A stretch of DNA of 64,000 nt from Casuarina equisetifolia (taxonomy: Eukaryota; Streptophyta; Magnoliopsida; Fagales; Casuarinaceae): the NCBI GenBank assembly GCA_028551475.1, contig CM052360.1, positions 422,501-486,500 on the forward strand, written 5' to 3'. A program made the translations under genes and the position numbers. Shown here one piece after another: positions 22,599 to 35,208 of this stretch (within the stretch, counting starts at the first letter, position 1; each line of letters begins with the position of its first letter). The notes under the pieces are model-generated. The model had not been told where the DNA came from. It made no database searches and saw only the letters and a program-made list of their open reading frames with translations.

Positions 22599-25320
22599 AA
22601 AGACTTAGAAGGTAAGTGGGATGGAAAACCTGTAATACTTTGAATTCCATTTTGATCTTTGTCATAGTTGGCTGTTATAGTTTTTTTGATTTGTTGGTTA
22701 CTGTCTGGCGAAAAGTTATTGGGCCTTGGATCTGTATTATCTTGCTCGATTTTGACATGGACATCTAATCTTGTAGACAAAAATACAGTTTGAGTTGCCT
22801 CTTTCCCAGCACCCTTGAGAAAAGAAAATTGACCCTGAAATATGAGCAGTAATGTTATTCTGCTTTGAATTTGTTCAAAGCCTCTTTTGAACTGTTACGG
22901 AGCATCTTAGCTTGGCGGGTAGACAATTGTATCACCAGAATGTCTATTTCTCCATGCACTTAATGAATTGGCTCTTTATGCTTGGGGCAGAAGGCACCTT
23001 GTTCCCTGTAAACTTGCTATTTAGTTGACCTACCTTATGGTCAATGGTGAATTTTTCATTAAATGGAGTCTTTAGACGGTTTTGTGTTCTCTTAACAAGA
23101 TCATCCTCACGAGTTAGAGAATAGGTAACAGTAGGGGTATATGGACAGTGCTTCTCTTTTATTATTTTATGTGCAAACATATCGGCTGTGACCACAAATC
23201 CAATGGTATTTATTTGCTGCTTTTGATTTTGTTCCTAACTATGTTGATATTGTTTTCTGATCTCAACGGATGTTGCCATTTTTAACTTTTGTGCTGTAAT
23301 CACAGGCTTATTTGCAAAGAGTGGTAGTATATGTTGAGTAGATTTTAGAGAAAGTGATTGGATCATTCATGCAGTGAAGTTATACAACGTACAAAAACCA
23401 TGGAACGGGTAATATAAGCACAAATTGAAACTGAGTATCATCCATTAGCAGCTAAGCATTATTTAAATCTGAGAGTAGGCAAAAGTTCCATAGTGGTAGG
23501 TGAGTATTGTTTCTGCATTGAGCGAAGGGTTTCCCTTTGTCCTTAATTTACCTTGCCAGAGCATTATAGAAGTTTGGTATATACTTGCGCGTTCGAGCTT
23601 GTACTTGCACAGGCGTCTATGCACTTTGAACTGGGTCCGGTTAGAAAAAGTTGTGTGGCCTTGTAGAGTGGATAAGTTAGCAGTGGATTCGTGAGCGATG
23701 TCTAGAATACAACTATTTTCCCCTTCAACATATTTACAAGCGTATTTTAATTAGCAGAATCCCTTTTATACCGTGAATGCCAATGCATCCTTGAAGTTTG
23801 AGTGGATTCATAAATGGTTCTAGAATTCAATCCTTCCTCTCCATGTCAACCTATTTACATCCATCTGGTAACATCACTTCTACTAGAAATGTATAAACAT
23901 CTTCCCGGTAGATGTAGTTTTAGAAATGCAACCTTCAGCTATTTCCTTTTATGCCGTTACAGATAATGATTTGCCTTTTGAGTCTGAGATACGATTGGAG
24001 AAAGGGAGGGTTGTCATATGCAAAAGGCAGCAATGGTTGGGCCATGGCATAAACCTGATTCTTGAGATCTTTAAAGGAACCTAGAACTGCTTGGTATTTC
24101 GGTAATTGGAGTATGTATCTTCCGAGGGTTTTGTAGCCTTATCTAAGTTTTAGTTGAGCTTTCACTCCCAGACAATGCTTTTTGTCGATCATAGTTTGTT
24201 GCTTAATTCTTATAAGGTTATCTTGAAAGCAATGCACGACATGATTTTCTCTCATGGCTATGCGCTTCAATCGGTCTTCAAGTTATTGTCTAGAACAAGA
24301 AAATTTTAGAGTTCGGCAGCCACATTGCAGCATTAGGTTTCAAAGGTATCACAGTTTATATATGAGAAAAATAATTTAATTGCTAAATTTGTGAAGTTGG
24401 TACCATCAAAGGCTCTTCCTAAACTATCACTAAAATCAAAATCCCACCAAAATCCTTTATATTTTCAAAGCTATCCTACAATTGAAATTTTATTCTATCA
24501 ATGATATCATAGGCAATCATCTCCTTTAAGAAAATATAAAATCATTTACGTACATTATGGTATATAGAGTTATCATGTAAAACAGTAAAACATAGTTTCT
24601 ACACTAACAGAGATGTTCAATTGAAAGATGCAGTTTAAGGCATGGAGGTTGCTCTAGCTGAGAGGGAATCATTAGAGGCACATTTCTGTCATGTTCTTAC
24701 AAAATGGAAATCAAATTTTGCCAGCACTTAAACCGATATTACCTAAATTGCCAGCACCTCAAGCCTGAAACAAGGTAGACCAAATACAAGGATCACGATA
24801 CCGTCATAAATACAATACTAGGAAATAACATACTGCCATTACTAGCTGGCAAGTTATGCAGAAGAGGAAGGTTCCTGATATAGCCAGGATCTTTAATAGG
24901 GGCACCGCAAGTGAAGTCCTGGCACACGAGAGGAACCACTTCATCTGCGACATAATTGTTCTTCGCCACGAGGGCAACGTTGCTTTATTTTCCTCTTAAA
25001 AGTCCGCTTCTTCTTTTATATTAAACATCAGATTTCGGCTACCATTTTTATATTCTTCATGTTTCGAGAACCAGGAAGTTTTAAGCAACAGAAGATAGTC
25101 AGAAAATATAAATCTAATTCATGACAGAAATATGCAAGCAATACAAGGTGTCTGCCAGTAAAAGAAGATACATATCAAATATCCTGTTGATAGATGAAAG
25201 CTGAGTTGGCTTTTGGCAGCGCTTCAGACATTTACAATGTCATGGCATTATTTTGTTCTGTAAGATGTGATATATAGATAACATTCAGTGCACAAACTGG
25301 AATCTATTAAAACGCACCCG
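22599..25320. other. Intergenic between Copia element 2 and DUF1664 copy 2
   Basis: The first few bases continue the interrupted mTERF locus. The rest has no gene I can support; scattered frames of up to 84 codons lack recognisable domains. Sequence similar to the downstream flank of DUF1664 copy 1 begins near 25340. Confidence 0.5.
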
Positions 25321-26077
25321 CGGAGAAATGGGAACTACGCAAAAAATACATATGTATACAGAAATCAACAAGAATGTTCCATCAGTAAAGACAGATGTTC
25401 TATACATTAAACTTGAAATATCAATCCAAATAAACTACCAAGTATATGGAGCAGAGTCTTATGATAACAAGGCATCATCTTGTATAGAACATTGTACTCA
25501 ACACTTGGTAGAAAACGCCCTGCAATATATTCAAGTGGCATAAGTGCAGTTAAATAAACTCATATAGAAGAAATCTATCAAATTTTCCTTGGGGATAAAA
25601 TATACCTACAGGACAAGAACTCTATGGGATACATGCATCGGTAGAACTATAGCAAGAGAGTACTTGAGGCCTAGCAGTTAACATTATTTCTAACACTAAT
25701 AGAATTTCCATATCTTATCTTCAGCATTATGCTATTGCCTTCCACCGTAAAACTCACCATAGCCAAGTTAGTATTCACCTTAGCAACAGAATGTCTACAA
25801 TATGCACTAAGGAATTGATCTTTGAAACTGTATCTATGGCCAAATCACCTTCCAATTCATTGAAATGAGGGATGAATTTATTTCACAATCCGAGGGTGGT
25901 ATGTTTTATTTATTCACTTCTTCATTTTTATCATTATACTTCATTTTGTTTCCCCACCCCATCATAAGGAACTACTACGTTTAGAAAAAATAACATCGAT
26001 CTTGACACTTTAACTATAAGAACCTACAGCACACAAGCTATACAATGATTAGCATTCCAAAGACCGACCCATACAAG

Positions 26078-29000
26078 TTAAGGCACTAAAAGATGTGGTT
26101 CAAAATGAAAGAGATGTATAAATCGCCTAGCACATTCAGGAGCACAATTTCTCGTCCAAAAATTGGGTTCAAACCTCATTAAGTGTCTTGGCTGTTCGTC
26201 TGACCTATTATCAACACCATCGTGCACAATAGCATCTGATGCTGACCTATTGAGACCTCCAGCCAAAGTGTCCGCAATGTCCTTAAGACCCTACCAACAA
26301 ATAAAATGACAACGCTCAAAGAAAGAGGGACACATATAACCAAAAGTACATACAACCAGTTACTCAACAAGCATATAATTCCACTACAAATGTCAGAAAA
26401 CAGTATGAAGCCTTGTGAAAAACCAGGACTCGTCACACCTTAAGTTGTTAGAGAAAGTAAATGAGAGAGAAAAGGACAATAGAGCATTTCTACCCTACAT
26501 TTAGAGAAACATAAATTCCTTATATGACACAAAGACATTTGACAGGTCCACCAGCTACAAACGAAGACTAAAGAGATACCTCCAAAAAAATATCAACTTA
26601 ATTGACATACTCGCCAGGCATGTCTCATATAAAAAGGAATGGGTAAAATCCTCAGGAAAAAAGAAATCTACAGCAACTAAAAAACCCTCAATATGACAAC
26701 TTCTTCACAAACAACTTAAATAACAGCAAGCAACATTATCATTGAGGGTTTGGAATAAGAAAGAAATAAATGACAATCAATTTGATAAGTGGTGTAAATC
26801 ACTGACACGTTTCCATAATTTTATTTGTTAATTCAGCAACCAAAAGAAAAAGGATTCAAAGGAAAGAACCTTGAGACTTGGGGAATCTGGATATGTGAGT
26901 AAACTACGAGATTTTCCTGTAACTTTAAGTTGCTCCTGCATGATGTTCACCAGTTAGTAAAAGAAGGATCAGCTCTGTAAGAAAGCCCATAGAGAAGAGA
27001 ATAAAATTGAGAAATATGGAAAACACAAAAGACGGCATTATATTCTCCATATACGTTCAACATTAGTAATTGTTAAAAGTACAGATTGAAAGATTAATCC
27101 ACAACAACCAACCACCCCGTAACTTCTTTTAAACAATAATGGGAAGCATCAGATGACATCAGTGTGGCTTTAAAGCATGGCATGTTATGAACAAGGGGGA
27201 GAGAAACATAATTACGTTCATTAACAGCATCATTTATTATAACTACATATGAACCAATCAGCCACTTGGGGTGAACCCCACCCCTCCCCATCCCACCCAA
27301 CCCAAAAAAAAAAGATACGAAACTAGAAGTTAACTACAACTTTATTTAAACAACTACTGGGCCTTACCTTCACAGCTTCAGGGATAATTCCTTTCTTTCC
27401 ATCAACAAAGTTGCACAGGTACAGAATTCCATAATTTGAAATATCCTATCACCACAAACTAATGTCAGTATCTCTTCAAGCTGATACATAGAGAAATACA
27501 ACTGTACGATTAATGGCCGACACCAGCACAAGTCACAAAATTAACGGTCATTTATCCCCAACTAGAAATCAAAAGAAAAAAAAAAAAACCAGCAACGATG
27601 TCTCAAGCAAGCATAAAATATACCTCGCAACAAAACTTGTAAACAAAGACATTACTCAACTTTCCTTAAGGCGAGAAATCTAGCCATCCATGGCCAAAGT
27701 CCTCAGATCACAAAGCACATAATTGCAATTTCCTTTTACTGTTAGTTTTTTAAAAGTTCTAATAAAAATTCGAACTGCCACAACTTGGTTCCCCAGTTTT
27801 TTTCCCCATAAAACGCCCCCCTCCTTTAAAGGGAGGGGGGGGGAATCCCCCTCACGAGCACAAATTCCAAGTTAACACAAAAGCACTGACTTGTTCTGCA
27901 AATAATAATTTTTCCAGCCTACCACGTACCACTAGAGCAATCTGTTTCATCCCACCACCAACACATCTCATTTTTAAATAAGATACAATTGCTTTTTATC
28001 CCTTTTCTCCTCTTACTTGTCATAGACATTAGGATTTTATTTTTTATGAGTGCATTCTCATATGAAAAGAGGATATCTGTTTGCAAATAAATGCACAAGT
28101 ATGCTTACATATTATTAGATATAAAATGTTACCTGCTTTTCTTGTATTGTACTGATCCTCCCATCCTGGAAAAAGGAATTTAACATTACAATCAATTTTT
28201 TTTTTTTTAAAGGCACCATACATGAAAGGGATTGAGGTCCAACTAACTATTTTTGTATGACTTCTCCCTTTCCTCAAAAACATGAAAAATGAAAATGACA
28301 AGAAAAACTTTTTTGGTTCTCAAGAAAAAAAGACAAAAGAACAGATCTTGAACAAAAAGTTCCGATTCCTTCATAAAATAGAGATTTGGGGCAAAGGACA
28401 GGAAAGAAGATGACAGGTTACAAAATCAAAAAACTACTATGTCACACTACATGAACAAAGCAAACTTCATGAGAATAACTCACCAAACCTTTCACCAGCC
28501 TATTTAAATCATTCAAGTCATAGCCAATGTCACCAAGAGATTTTTGAACTTCATCAACCTGTTACAAAAGTTTTAACCCCATTACATGAAAATGCAAATT
28601 AAAGTATCCAAGTTGCCTAATATCCATGTTCAAACACATAAAAGACAAAATACAAGAAAATTAGGAAGTACATGTAACTAATTTCTGTTATTAAAAATAT
28701 GGTCAGAACAAGCTGTAGAAGACCCATAACACTAGAAAGAGACATACTTTTCTGATATTCTTTGCTCTAAAACGAAGAATAACACAGTTAAAAAAATAAA
28801 AAATAAAAATAAAAAAACTCAATGCACGTACATTATTTGCAAGTGACTTGGACAACTCATTCTGCTTGTCCATTTTATAATCCAAATTTTCTATTCGCTG
28901 AGTCAAGTGCCTCTTTGCTGCCTGATCAAGAAAAGAATTGTTAGACAAATGAGAATTTATGAATCAACCATAAAGAATATTAAATAACATCACAAATTTA

Positions 29001-32000
29001 GTTCATCTAGAAGAATATTGCGCTTCACTGAACTTAAATTGCGATAATAACTAAGTACTTTTTCTCTATGTATGGCTACAAAGATTGAAGACAAATGTGT
29101 CACTCCATTACCCAGATTTTGTTTCTTCCAAAGTTCCCAAAGTTGACCTATAAAAAAAGGCTTGCACATATGTACAGACAAACTGATATTTACCTTTCAA
29201 TTTTGGAGAATCAACACTCATCAAAAGCAAAACAACAATGGCACTAAAGAATAAACAAAACGAACCTGCAGTATAAATGGTCAGCACATATATATTTTAC
29301 ACTCAATTGGTCAGCACAAATATCCAAACTCTTGGCCACAACCATGCAATCTGAATACTCCAACAAGCATCTAACATGGTATTAAAGAACAGTAAAAATA
29401 CAAATAAACAGAAATATAAAGCAAGAGGGTTAATGAACAAATATGCTATGCACACTTTCAAAGCCTACAAAACACCACAAGACCAATGAGAAACTAGTCA
29501 TCAAGAACTCAACAATCCAGGCCTATCAACATCATTGCAAACAAAATAAGCACAATGGTCCCCATTACAGTCCCCTTTCAAAGGCAAATTTATACTCAGG
29601 AATCTGTGTTTAGATTATCGTAGTCCAAGAAGAAACAAAAACTTACAGCAAGGGACTCAGAGACATTCTCCAGATGCTTTGTTAGGTTTGAGACAGCATT
29701 AGCCATATTACGCTTTGTCACATACATAAGATCCGAGAATGAAATACCCTAACAGAAAAGAAATGGGAGAACATATTAATATCCACAAGCACGCAAACTG
29801 GTCTCACCCAACCAGAGAAAAAAAAAAATAGAATGAGCACCAATCCTTTAAAACTATATGCTCAACAAAAGGTGAATGCATAAAGAATTGATCAAAATAC
29901 AATATGTTTATCAAACCTAAACTAAAGAAAAATAAAAAAAATTAATGGAAATGTCTATGTACCTTCCACCACATGTAACCATAGCCCAATGCCCCCAATG
30001 TAGCAGCTGGAACTACAAGAGAAGATAAGTTACCTGGAAAAAGCACAAAAAGCAGGGATAAAATTAAACAAGGGCTCAGTTTTAATACTGTAAATATACA
30101 TCAGAAATATATTATTCAGAATCATTTATCAGTTTTCTTGACTTATAACTACAAAAGGACAGAAGGCATCAACAATCATTTTGATACAGAAAAAGAAAGA
30201 AAGAATAAAAAAATAATAATAAATAAATAAAAAATTATATGGACCAAAAAGAAAAAAGAAAAGTGATTTCCATAGGCTATTATATGTTAGGATCTGGCCC
30301 AACCCAGGTTAACCCTTGAGTGAAAAAACCCCTGGAGGTTGGAGTATATTATTAGGCAGTACGTTGGTTTGCTGGTTAGAATGAGAAGCACTATGACTCA
30401 TGTTTTCCAAGAGGCGAACTATGTGGTAGACAGGTTGGCTGATATGGACCATAACACTCAAGAATTGCATGTGTGTGAAGTGTAAGCTTCTTTCCCAGGA
30501 TTTGTGTATAATGCATACAAACAGGACCAGTCAGGGCTTGGATGATACAGGACACCTTGAACTGATTCCTGTTTTTCTATCCTTTGTAGACTAGAATATT
30601 GACTAGAGCAATAGGCTAGTATAGTGGAGTATACAGCAGGGTTAATTTTTTATTGTGCTTGCTTTTGCTTCGTGTAAATACAAGTTTGGTTCACATCCAG
30701 CTTGCTTTATGAGATGAACTATGAAGGTACCTTCTTGCTTATATATATTAAAAAAAGAAGACTATTATTAGAAATTTTTATGTAAATGATAGAAGATACC
30801 AATTTGGCCACTATTCCCATTTAGAACAGTAATCTGCCGTCCTGAGGCCATTTGCCGAACCTCCATTGCCAACCGACGCACCTACAAAATAGTAAAGTAG
30901 GAATTCAGCAAACTGCATATCCTAGTTCATAAGTCTTGTCAACAGGTTTGCAAAAAAAGGAAGAGGGGGGGGAATCATTGTTTTATTTAATTTGTACATC
31001 ACCTGGGCTGCTATGGCATCCGAATCACCCTCTGGTTGGTCCCCAGATTTCTCAATTCCCTTAAGCAACAACTGCCCATGAAGTACGGTAAACCAAGTTA
31101 CAATATGATATTAGAGTTCATGCTAGGTCCTATTCCAACCCCATTATTCGCTGCTATTAGGATGACCTCTTGGTGTGTAGAGGGTGTTGGAGACCACTCA
31201 CACTGAAGAGAAGTAGCTTTTAGGTTTGGCTTTAGACTTTCTATTTTAAATATCTTAATATCTTAACTTAGTATAAGAACTTAAGATTCTCACTTAGCCA
31301 ATATTCATTCATCATAGTGTGGAAGCATGTTATCAATGTAGATTGTCACACGATTACCTGCACACCAAGTGTTGAAACTAGGACCAAGAGGTCATAGGCA
31401 GTGCTTACTCTCAAGTAAATTAATTGACTTTAAACATTCTACCTTAAATATCTTAATATCTTAACACTTTGTATAAATAAAAAAACTTGAAATTGAAGAA
31501 CTAAAAATAAATTATGCAAGAATAACTCCAATTAATAGCCAATAGACAAAAAAAAATTAAAAACAAAATAAAGAGAACCCATATAATTCATCTTATAGGG
31601 AATTCGCTGCTGTAAGATCTAGCCCAGTATCCCTACCTAGCCTTCTTATGATAAAGAATTTGGGGAGAGCATCCATTCTAGGACCTAATGGAACTGAATC
31701 CCTCGAATCGAAATTCGTTGTTTTTGGTACCTAATCCTATTCATACCTTCTCCTGCCCTACGGACTCTTTTGGTCTCCTTGCCCCAACAAAGCCTAATCC
31801 CTACTATTTCCATTTTCTTCCCACCTCTATTGAACCACCACAGAAGGAAGTATTATTCAGCATAGTTCAAGTAATAAGCAGAACTAGATTTGACCCGCAA
31901 TAGAATCAGCATCGTCAAGATAAAAGAGTACCTGAAGTTCGCCAAGTAAGTCCGAGAGTTTCCCGTTCTTGACCAGAATAGTACCAGTATATCCTGCACA

Positions 32001-32143
32001 AAGAAGGAGAAATTTGGGAATCAAAACAGCTCACAACTGAAATAAAGAACCTTTCGATGTATGATCGGACTGAAAAAGCATTAGGTACCTGCTCCGACTA
32101 AGATCAGGATCCTAGATAAACCCATGCCGGTTTGCATAGCCAT
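26078..32143 (-). CDS. DUF1664 family protein, copy 2 (intact)
   Basis: Eleven exons on the minus strand: 32089-32143, 31932-31993, 31003-31071, 30800-30881, 29963-30033, 29647-29748, 28832-28921, 28484-28558, 28133-28165, 27368-27445 and 26078-26290. All introns are GT-AG and the frame closes at 309 aa. The N-terminus MAMQTGMGLSRILILVGAG then TGTILVKNGKLSDLLGEL, and the middle VRRLAMEVRQMASGRQITV and GALGYGYMWWK, are hallmarks of plant DUF1664 proteins. Hydrophobic segments lie at about residues 8-25 and 94-112; residues about 114-230 look coiled-coil-forming (AKRHLTQRIENLDYKMDKQ). The family's function is unknown; related proteins have been labelled bZIP-like only because of the coiled coil. 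The last exon (from GLKDIADTLAGG) is least certain and may be spliced further. The neighbouring copy 1 is a decayed duplicate. Confidence 0.88.
27819..27845. repeat. Short C/G-tract palindrome in DUF1664 copy 2 intron 9
   Basis: A run of CCCCCCTCCTTT is followed at once by AAAGGGAGGGGGGGGG, so the two arms can pair as a hairpin with almost no loop. It is intronic and absent from copy 1. Confidence 0.6.
30284..30761 (+). mobile_element. 5'-truncated LINE tail in intron 4 of DUF1664 copy 2
   Basis: A 478-bp insertion relative to DUF1664 copy 1, flanked by the 7-bp direct repeat CTATTAT (30277-30283 and 30762-30768). Its plus strand encodes MTHVFQEANYVVDRLADMD followed shortly by a stop; this matches the C-terminal RNase H of plant L1-type LINEs (pattern H-x-x-REANxxADxLA). 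After about 250 bases of 3' untranslated sequence it ends in TATATATATTAAAAAAAG, a typical LINE tail. It lies about 40 bases from exon 4, in the opposite sense to the gene. Only the 3' end of a LINE is present. Confidence 0.75.
31105..31905. other. Extra sequence in intron 2 of DUF1664 copy 2
   Basis: Intron 2 is about 860 bases here but only about 165 in copy 1, and similarity is lost from about 31110. The extra sequence has a short inverted match (TGACCTCTTGGT near 31152 against ACCAAGAGGTCA near 31386) and a repeated phrase 'taaatatcttaatatcttaac' in two places (about 31250 and 31445). It is probably a mobile insertion, but I could not name it. Confidence 0.45.
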
Positions 32144-32169
32144 GGCCGAGTTGGTTTACTCCAAAACGC

Positions 32170-33880
32170 TAGGAGGAGAGAAAGACAGAGACTAGATTGC
32201 AGGACAACGCCGAGCGAGGTCAGAATTCCCGAGGGCCTTTCTACGCGCTGGCAAAGAAGAGTCTTTTAATGCAAAATTTTTTGTTTAATATTTCTTTTCA
32301 GTACAAACTAATTTATTTTACCAACAAATAATTGATTTATTTTTAGAAGTAACTTAAATTATACAAAAGAGAAATCCTTTAATATTATATGAAAAATTCA
32401 AGTTGACTTTACTCAAGATTTTATTAAAAAGATAAATAGTTTACGTTTATAAGATATATTATAAATTTTATTCTCTTCTATAATAAATTTTTTAGTATGA
32501 TATAGTTATCAATTCCACATGAGGTTACAAGGAGCAAACATATTAATGTTGAATAATGTATTTTTACAATCCTATTAATACTCCTAGGCTTAAAACAAGA
32601 GTGGACTAGTTCATGTGTAAATGTTACAAATTTTAAAATACATATGCACTAGTAAATTATGTAATTATTCTTCTTACTCTTGTATTTTTGTATTGTTCTT
32701 AAGTGCTACCTTAGACTCTAAATTTGTTAATGCAATTTAGTATTGCAAAAGCCACCAATTACATGAATACAAATACATAAATCAAACCATAAAATATACA
32801 AGATTTTGGAGTTTAGACCAACAACACATCTAACATGCATCCTCACAGTATATCTACTAGCTCATTCTCCTCTTAATAGGTTTTTTTAAAGAAAAGTACA
32901 AAGGTATTTATTATAAGATTTACTTATAAATTTTATATAGTTGTTTTTAATACTCAAAATAGCATATTTGCTGCTCATTTTTAGCAAAAGTGTTGCCCAA
33001 TGTATTTTGTATTTATTTTTGTGTATGTGTGGTAGCGTAATATGTAAGTGATTAGTTTTTCTTTGTGGATTAGGCTTATACCATGTCAATTATATTTATC
33101 TGAGGTATGGTTATTACGCTAGTCTTGTTGGTATTAATAAAATTTATCAGGGTACCGTCCATGTTTTCTAAAAAAAATAATAATAACAAAATAAAATAAA
33201 ATAAAATAAAATAATAATAATAATAATAACATATTTGATTTTTCATTGACTTGTAGTTGCTACACAAAGTAATGCATTTTGGTTGCCTCCCTCATGAAGC
33301 ATAACTTCCTTTTTTACTCTCTTTTTGGCTCTTTGAGATTTTCTTATTGTCTTCATTTTTTATATTAACACTAGAGGAAATCCTGACTGTTATTATAAAA
33401 ATCTTAACAAGATATCATTAGAAATACATATTAATACACAAGAAAATAACTTTTAGAATATTCTTATAATACCTATTGAATATATCTAAACCTTTTAATT
33501 TTTATTTCAATCTTAAGATTTAAGATGGGTTGGACTGAGTGGAGTTATTATCATAAGATGTAAAAAGTTTCCAATTACACGTGAGCCCATAATATAATTT
33601 AAGGAACATAAAATGCACGGTAAAATTGGGTAATACTTATATTATTTTGTAAGATAGATTTAAGTTCATGATTAAAAGATGTTACATCTGAAATTGGGTC
33701 CAAATGCCACGTAAAAAGGCCTAACCCTTCTTAAAACCAGTCATCAATAGAGAGAGATGTCTCTACATATAAAGAAAATATCATGTTAAAACTCACACTA
33801 TAGCTAATTAGTTCCTTGAAGAGGCTTGTTTAAATCAATGTCGACTAGTAACTAGAAAATAATCAGGATTATGGAACGAT
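32170..33880. other. AT-rich intergenic region with TAA/TAAAA microsatellite
   Basis: No gene seen. A simple-sequence run of TAA and TAAAA units lies at about 33172-33232. The first part, next to the DUF1664 start codon at 32143, should hold its promoter. Confidence 0.6.
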
Positions 33881-33899
33881 CATGGATCACATGCCCATT

Positions 33900-34960
33900 T
33901 CCCGGGAACGTGATACAATTTCTTGCTGATTTTCGATGGACCTGCTCGCGGGCATGTCCTAATATTGTGCCTTTGGCCTCGGCAAAACTGGCTAAGTGCA
34001 CGTTCTGTTTGCAGTAGAAGTGCATCGCTTGGCGTGAGTGATATTCAACTTCACCCCCGTCCGAAGATTGTGGCCGCTCTGATGAAAGAGTCTACACCGA
34101 TGATTCCTCTTACTGTGTTTCCATGATTGCTTGTTTGGACTCTCGGCAGGTTCATCTGTTATGGCTACTTTCTCCACATAACTGACACTTGAACGGCCTG
34201 TCCTCCACGCTATCCTTCAGTTCCGGACGGTAGTGTTTTCCTGTGTTCCTCAAGGTCAGTTTTCTACAAGTGAATTTTACTCCTACATTAGAACAAGAAA
34301 ATTGATCTATGACACTATGTCATCACAAAGATAGTTATAAAAGTAACCGTGCTCCTGTTCGGCAAATATATTTATGCATGCACTAAAAACAATTCCCCTA
34401 TTGAAGGTTTTACTAGACCCGTTTCTTTTGAGAGAAGGTTAGAACAGAGAAATGACAAATGAACATCAGCTATCAAATGGAGACAGCATAATATCAGTGT
34501 TTTGGCTTCCATGAATGCATAAAAGGAAAAAGGCAAAAAGAAAAAAGAAAATAGAAAATAGAAAATGAAACATCTTACGATCTTAAACCAGATTTCGAGT
34601 TAAATAGTAACCATGGCATTTTATGCAAACCAAGTTCTCTTCACATATATGTACAGCAGGCTAGAAGTGGATACTATCATTCAGAAGTTAAATTTTATTT
34701 TTTTCAACTGATAAGTTATTCATACTAATTAATCCCACATAAGTTTCCTACAAAAAGGTATGGTAGCGTTAAACATACGAGAAATTAGAAGGAAGATGCA
34801 AGACTTTCAGATGTGCAGAATGGGGGCATAAGCTCTATTCAAGGGGAATTTCAAATGTACAGAATCTCTTTGCTATAGGTTGCAGCCTTGGACTATATTA
34901 TTGCACCAAAACAGTGTCTGAGACTCAATGTTCCAAAAAGCAAATATATCAAGATCAACG
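33900..34960 (-). pseudogene. Truncated relic of the DnaJ-like/CCHC zinc-knuckle gene
   Basis: Bases about 33925-34270 match the last exon of the gene at 35209-40256 (minus strand, reading KRNHRCRLFHQSGHN with changes and stops). About 34375-34600 match its intron 7 (35690-35970). About 34680-34930 then resemble intron 3 (38580-38980). The intervening exons 4 to 7 are missing, so this is a partial duplicate with an internal loss. No intact CCHC knuckle remains. Confidence 0.7.
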
Positions 34961-35208
34961 AAGATCAACATAGCCATAGTCTCACAAAAAAACTAAAGCA
35001 ATTATAGATCATTAAATGTCATTAGAAGGCACACGCAAGGACAATTTATTGAATGTGCATTGTTCCACAAAAAGGTACACTACTTCAATTCTTCAGAATG
35101 AGGATTAATCAACGACGGATTAATAATTCTTCGCGGGCATGTCCTAATATTGTGCCCTTTGCCTCGGCAAAACTGGCAACTGCATGTTCTGTTTGCAGCA
35201 GAAGAGCC

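Noticed and set aside
33172-33232. Possible origin or regulatory element in an AT-rich run
   Set aside because: It is a simple TAA/TAAAA microsatellite with nothing else to support a role.
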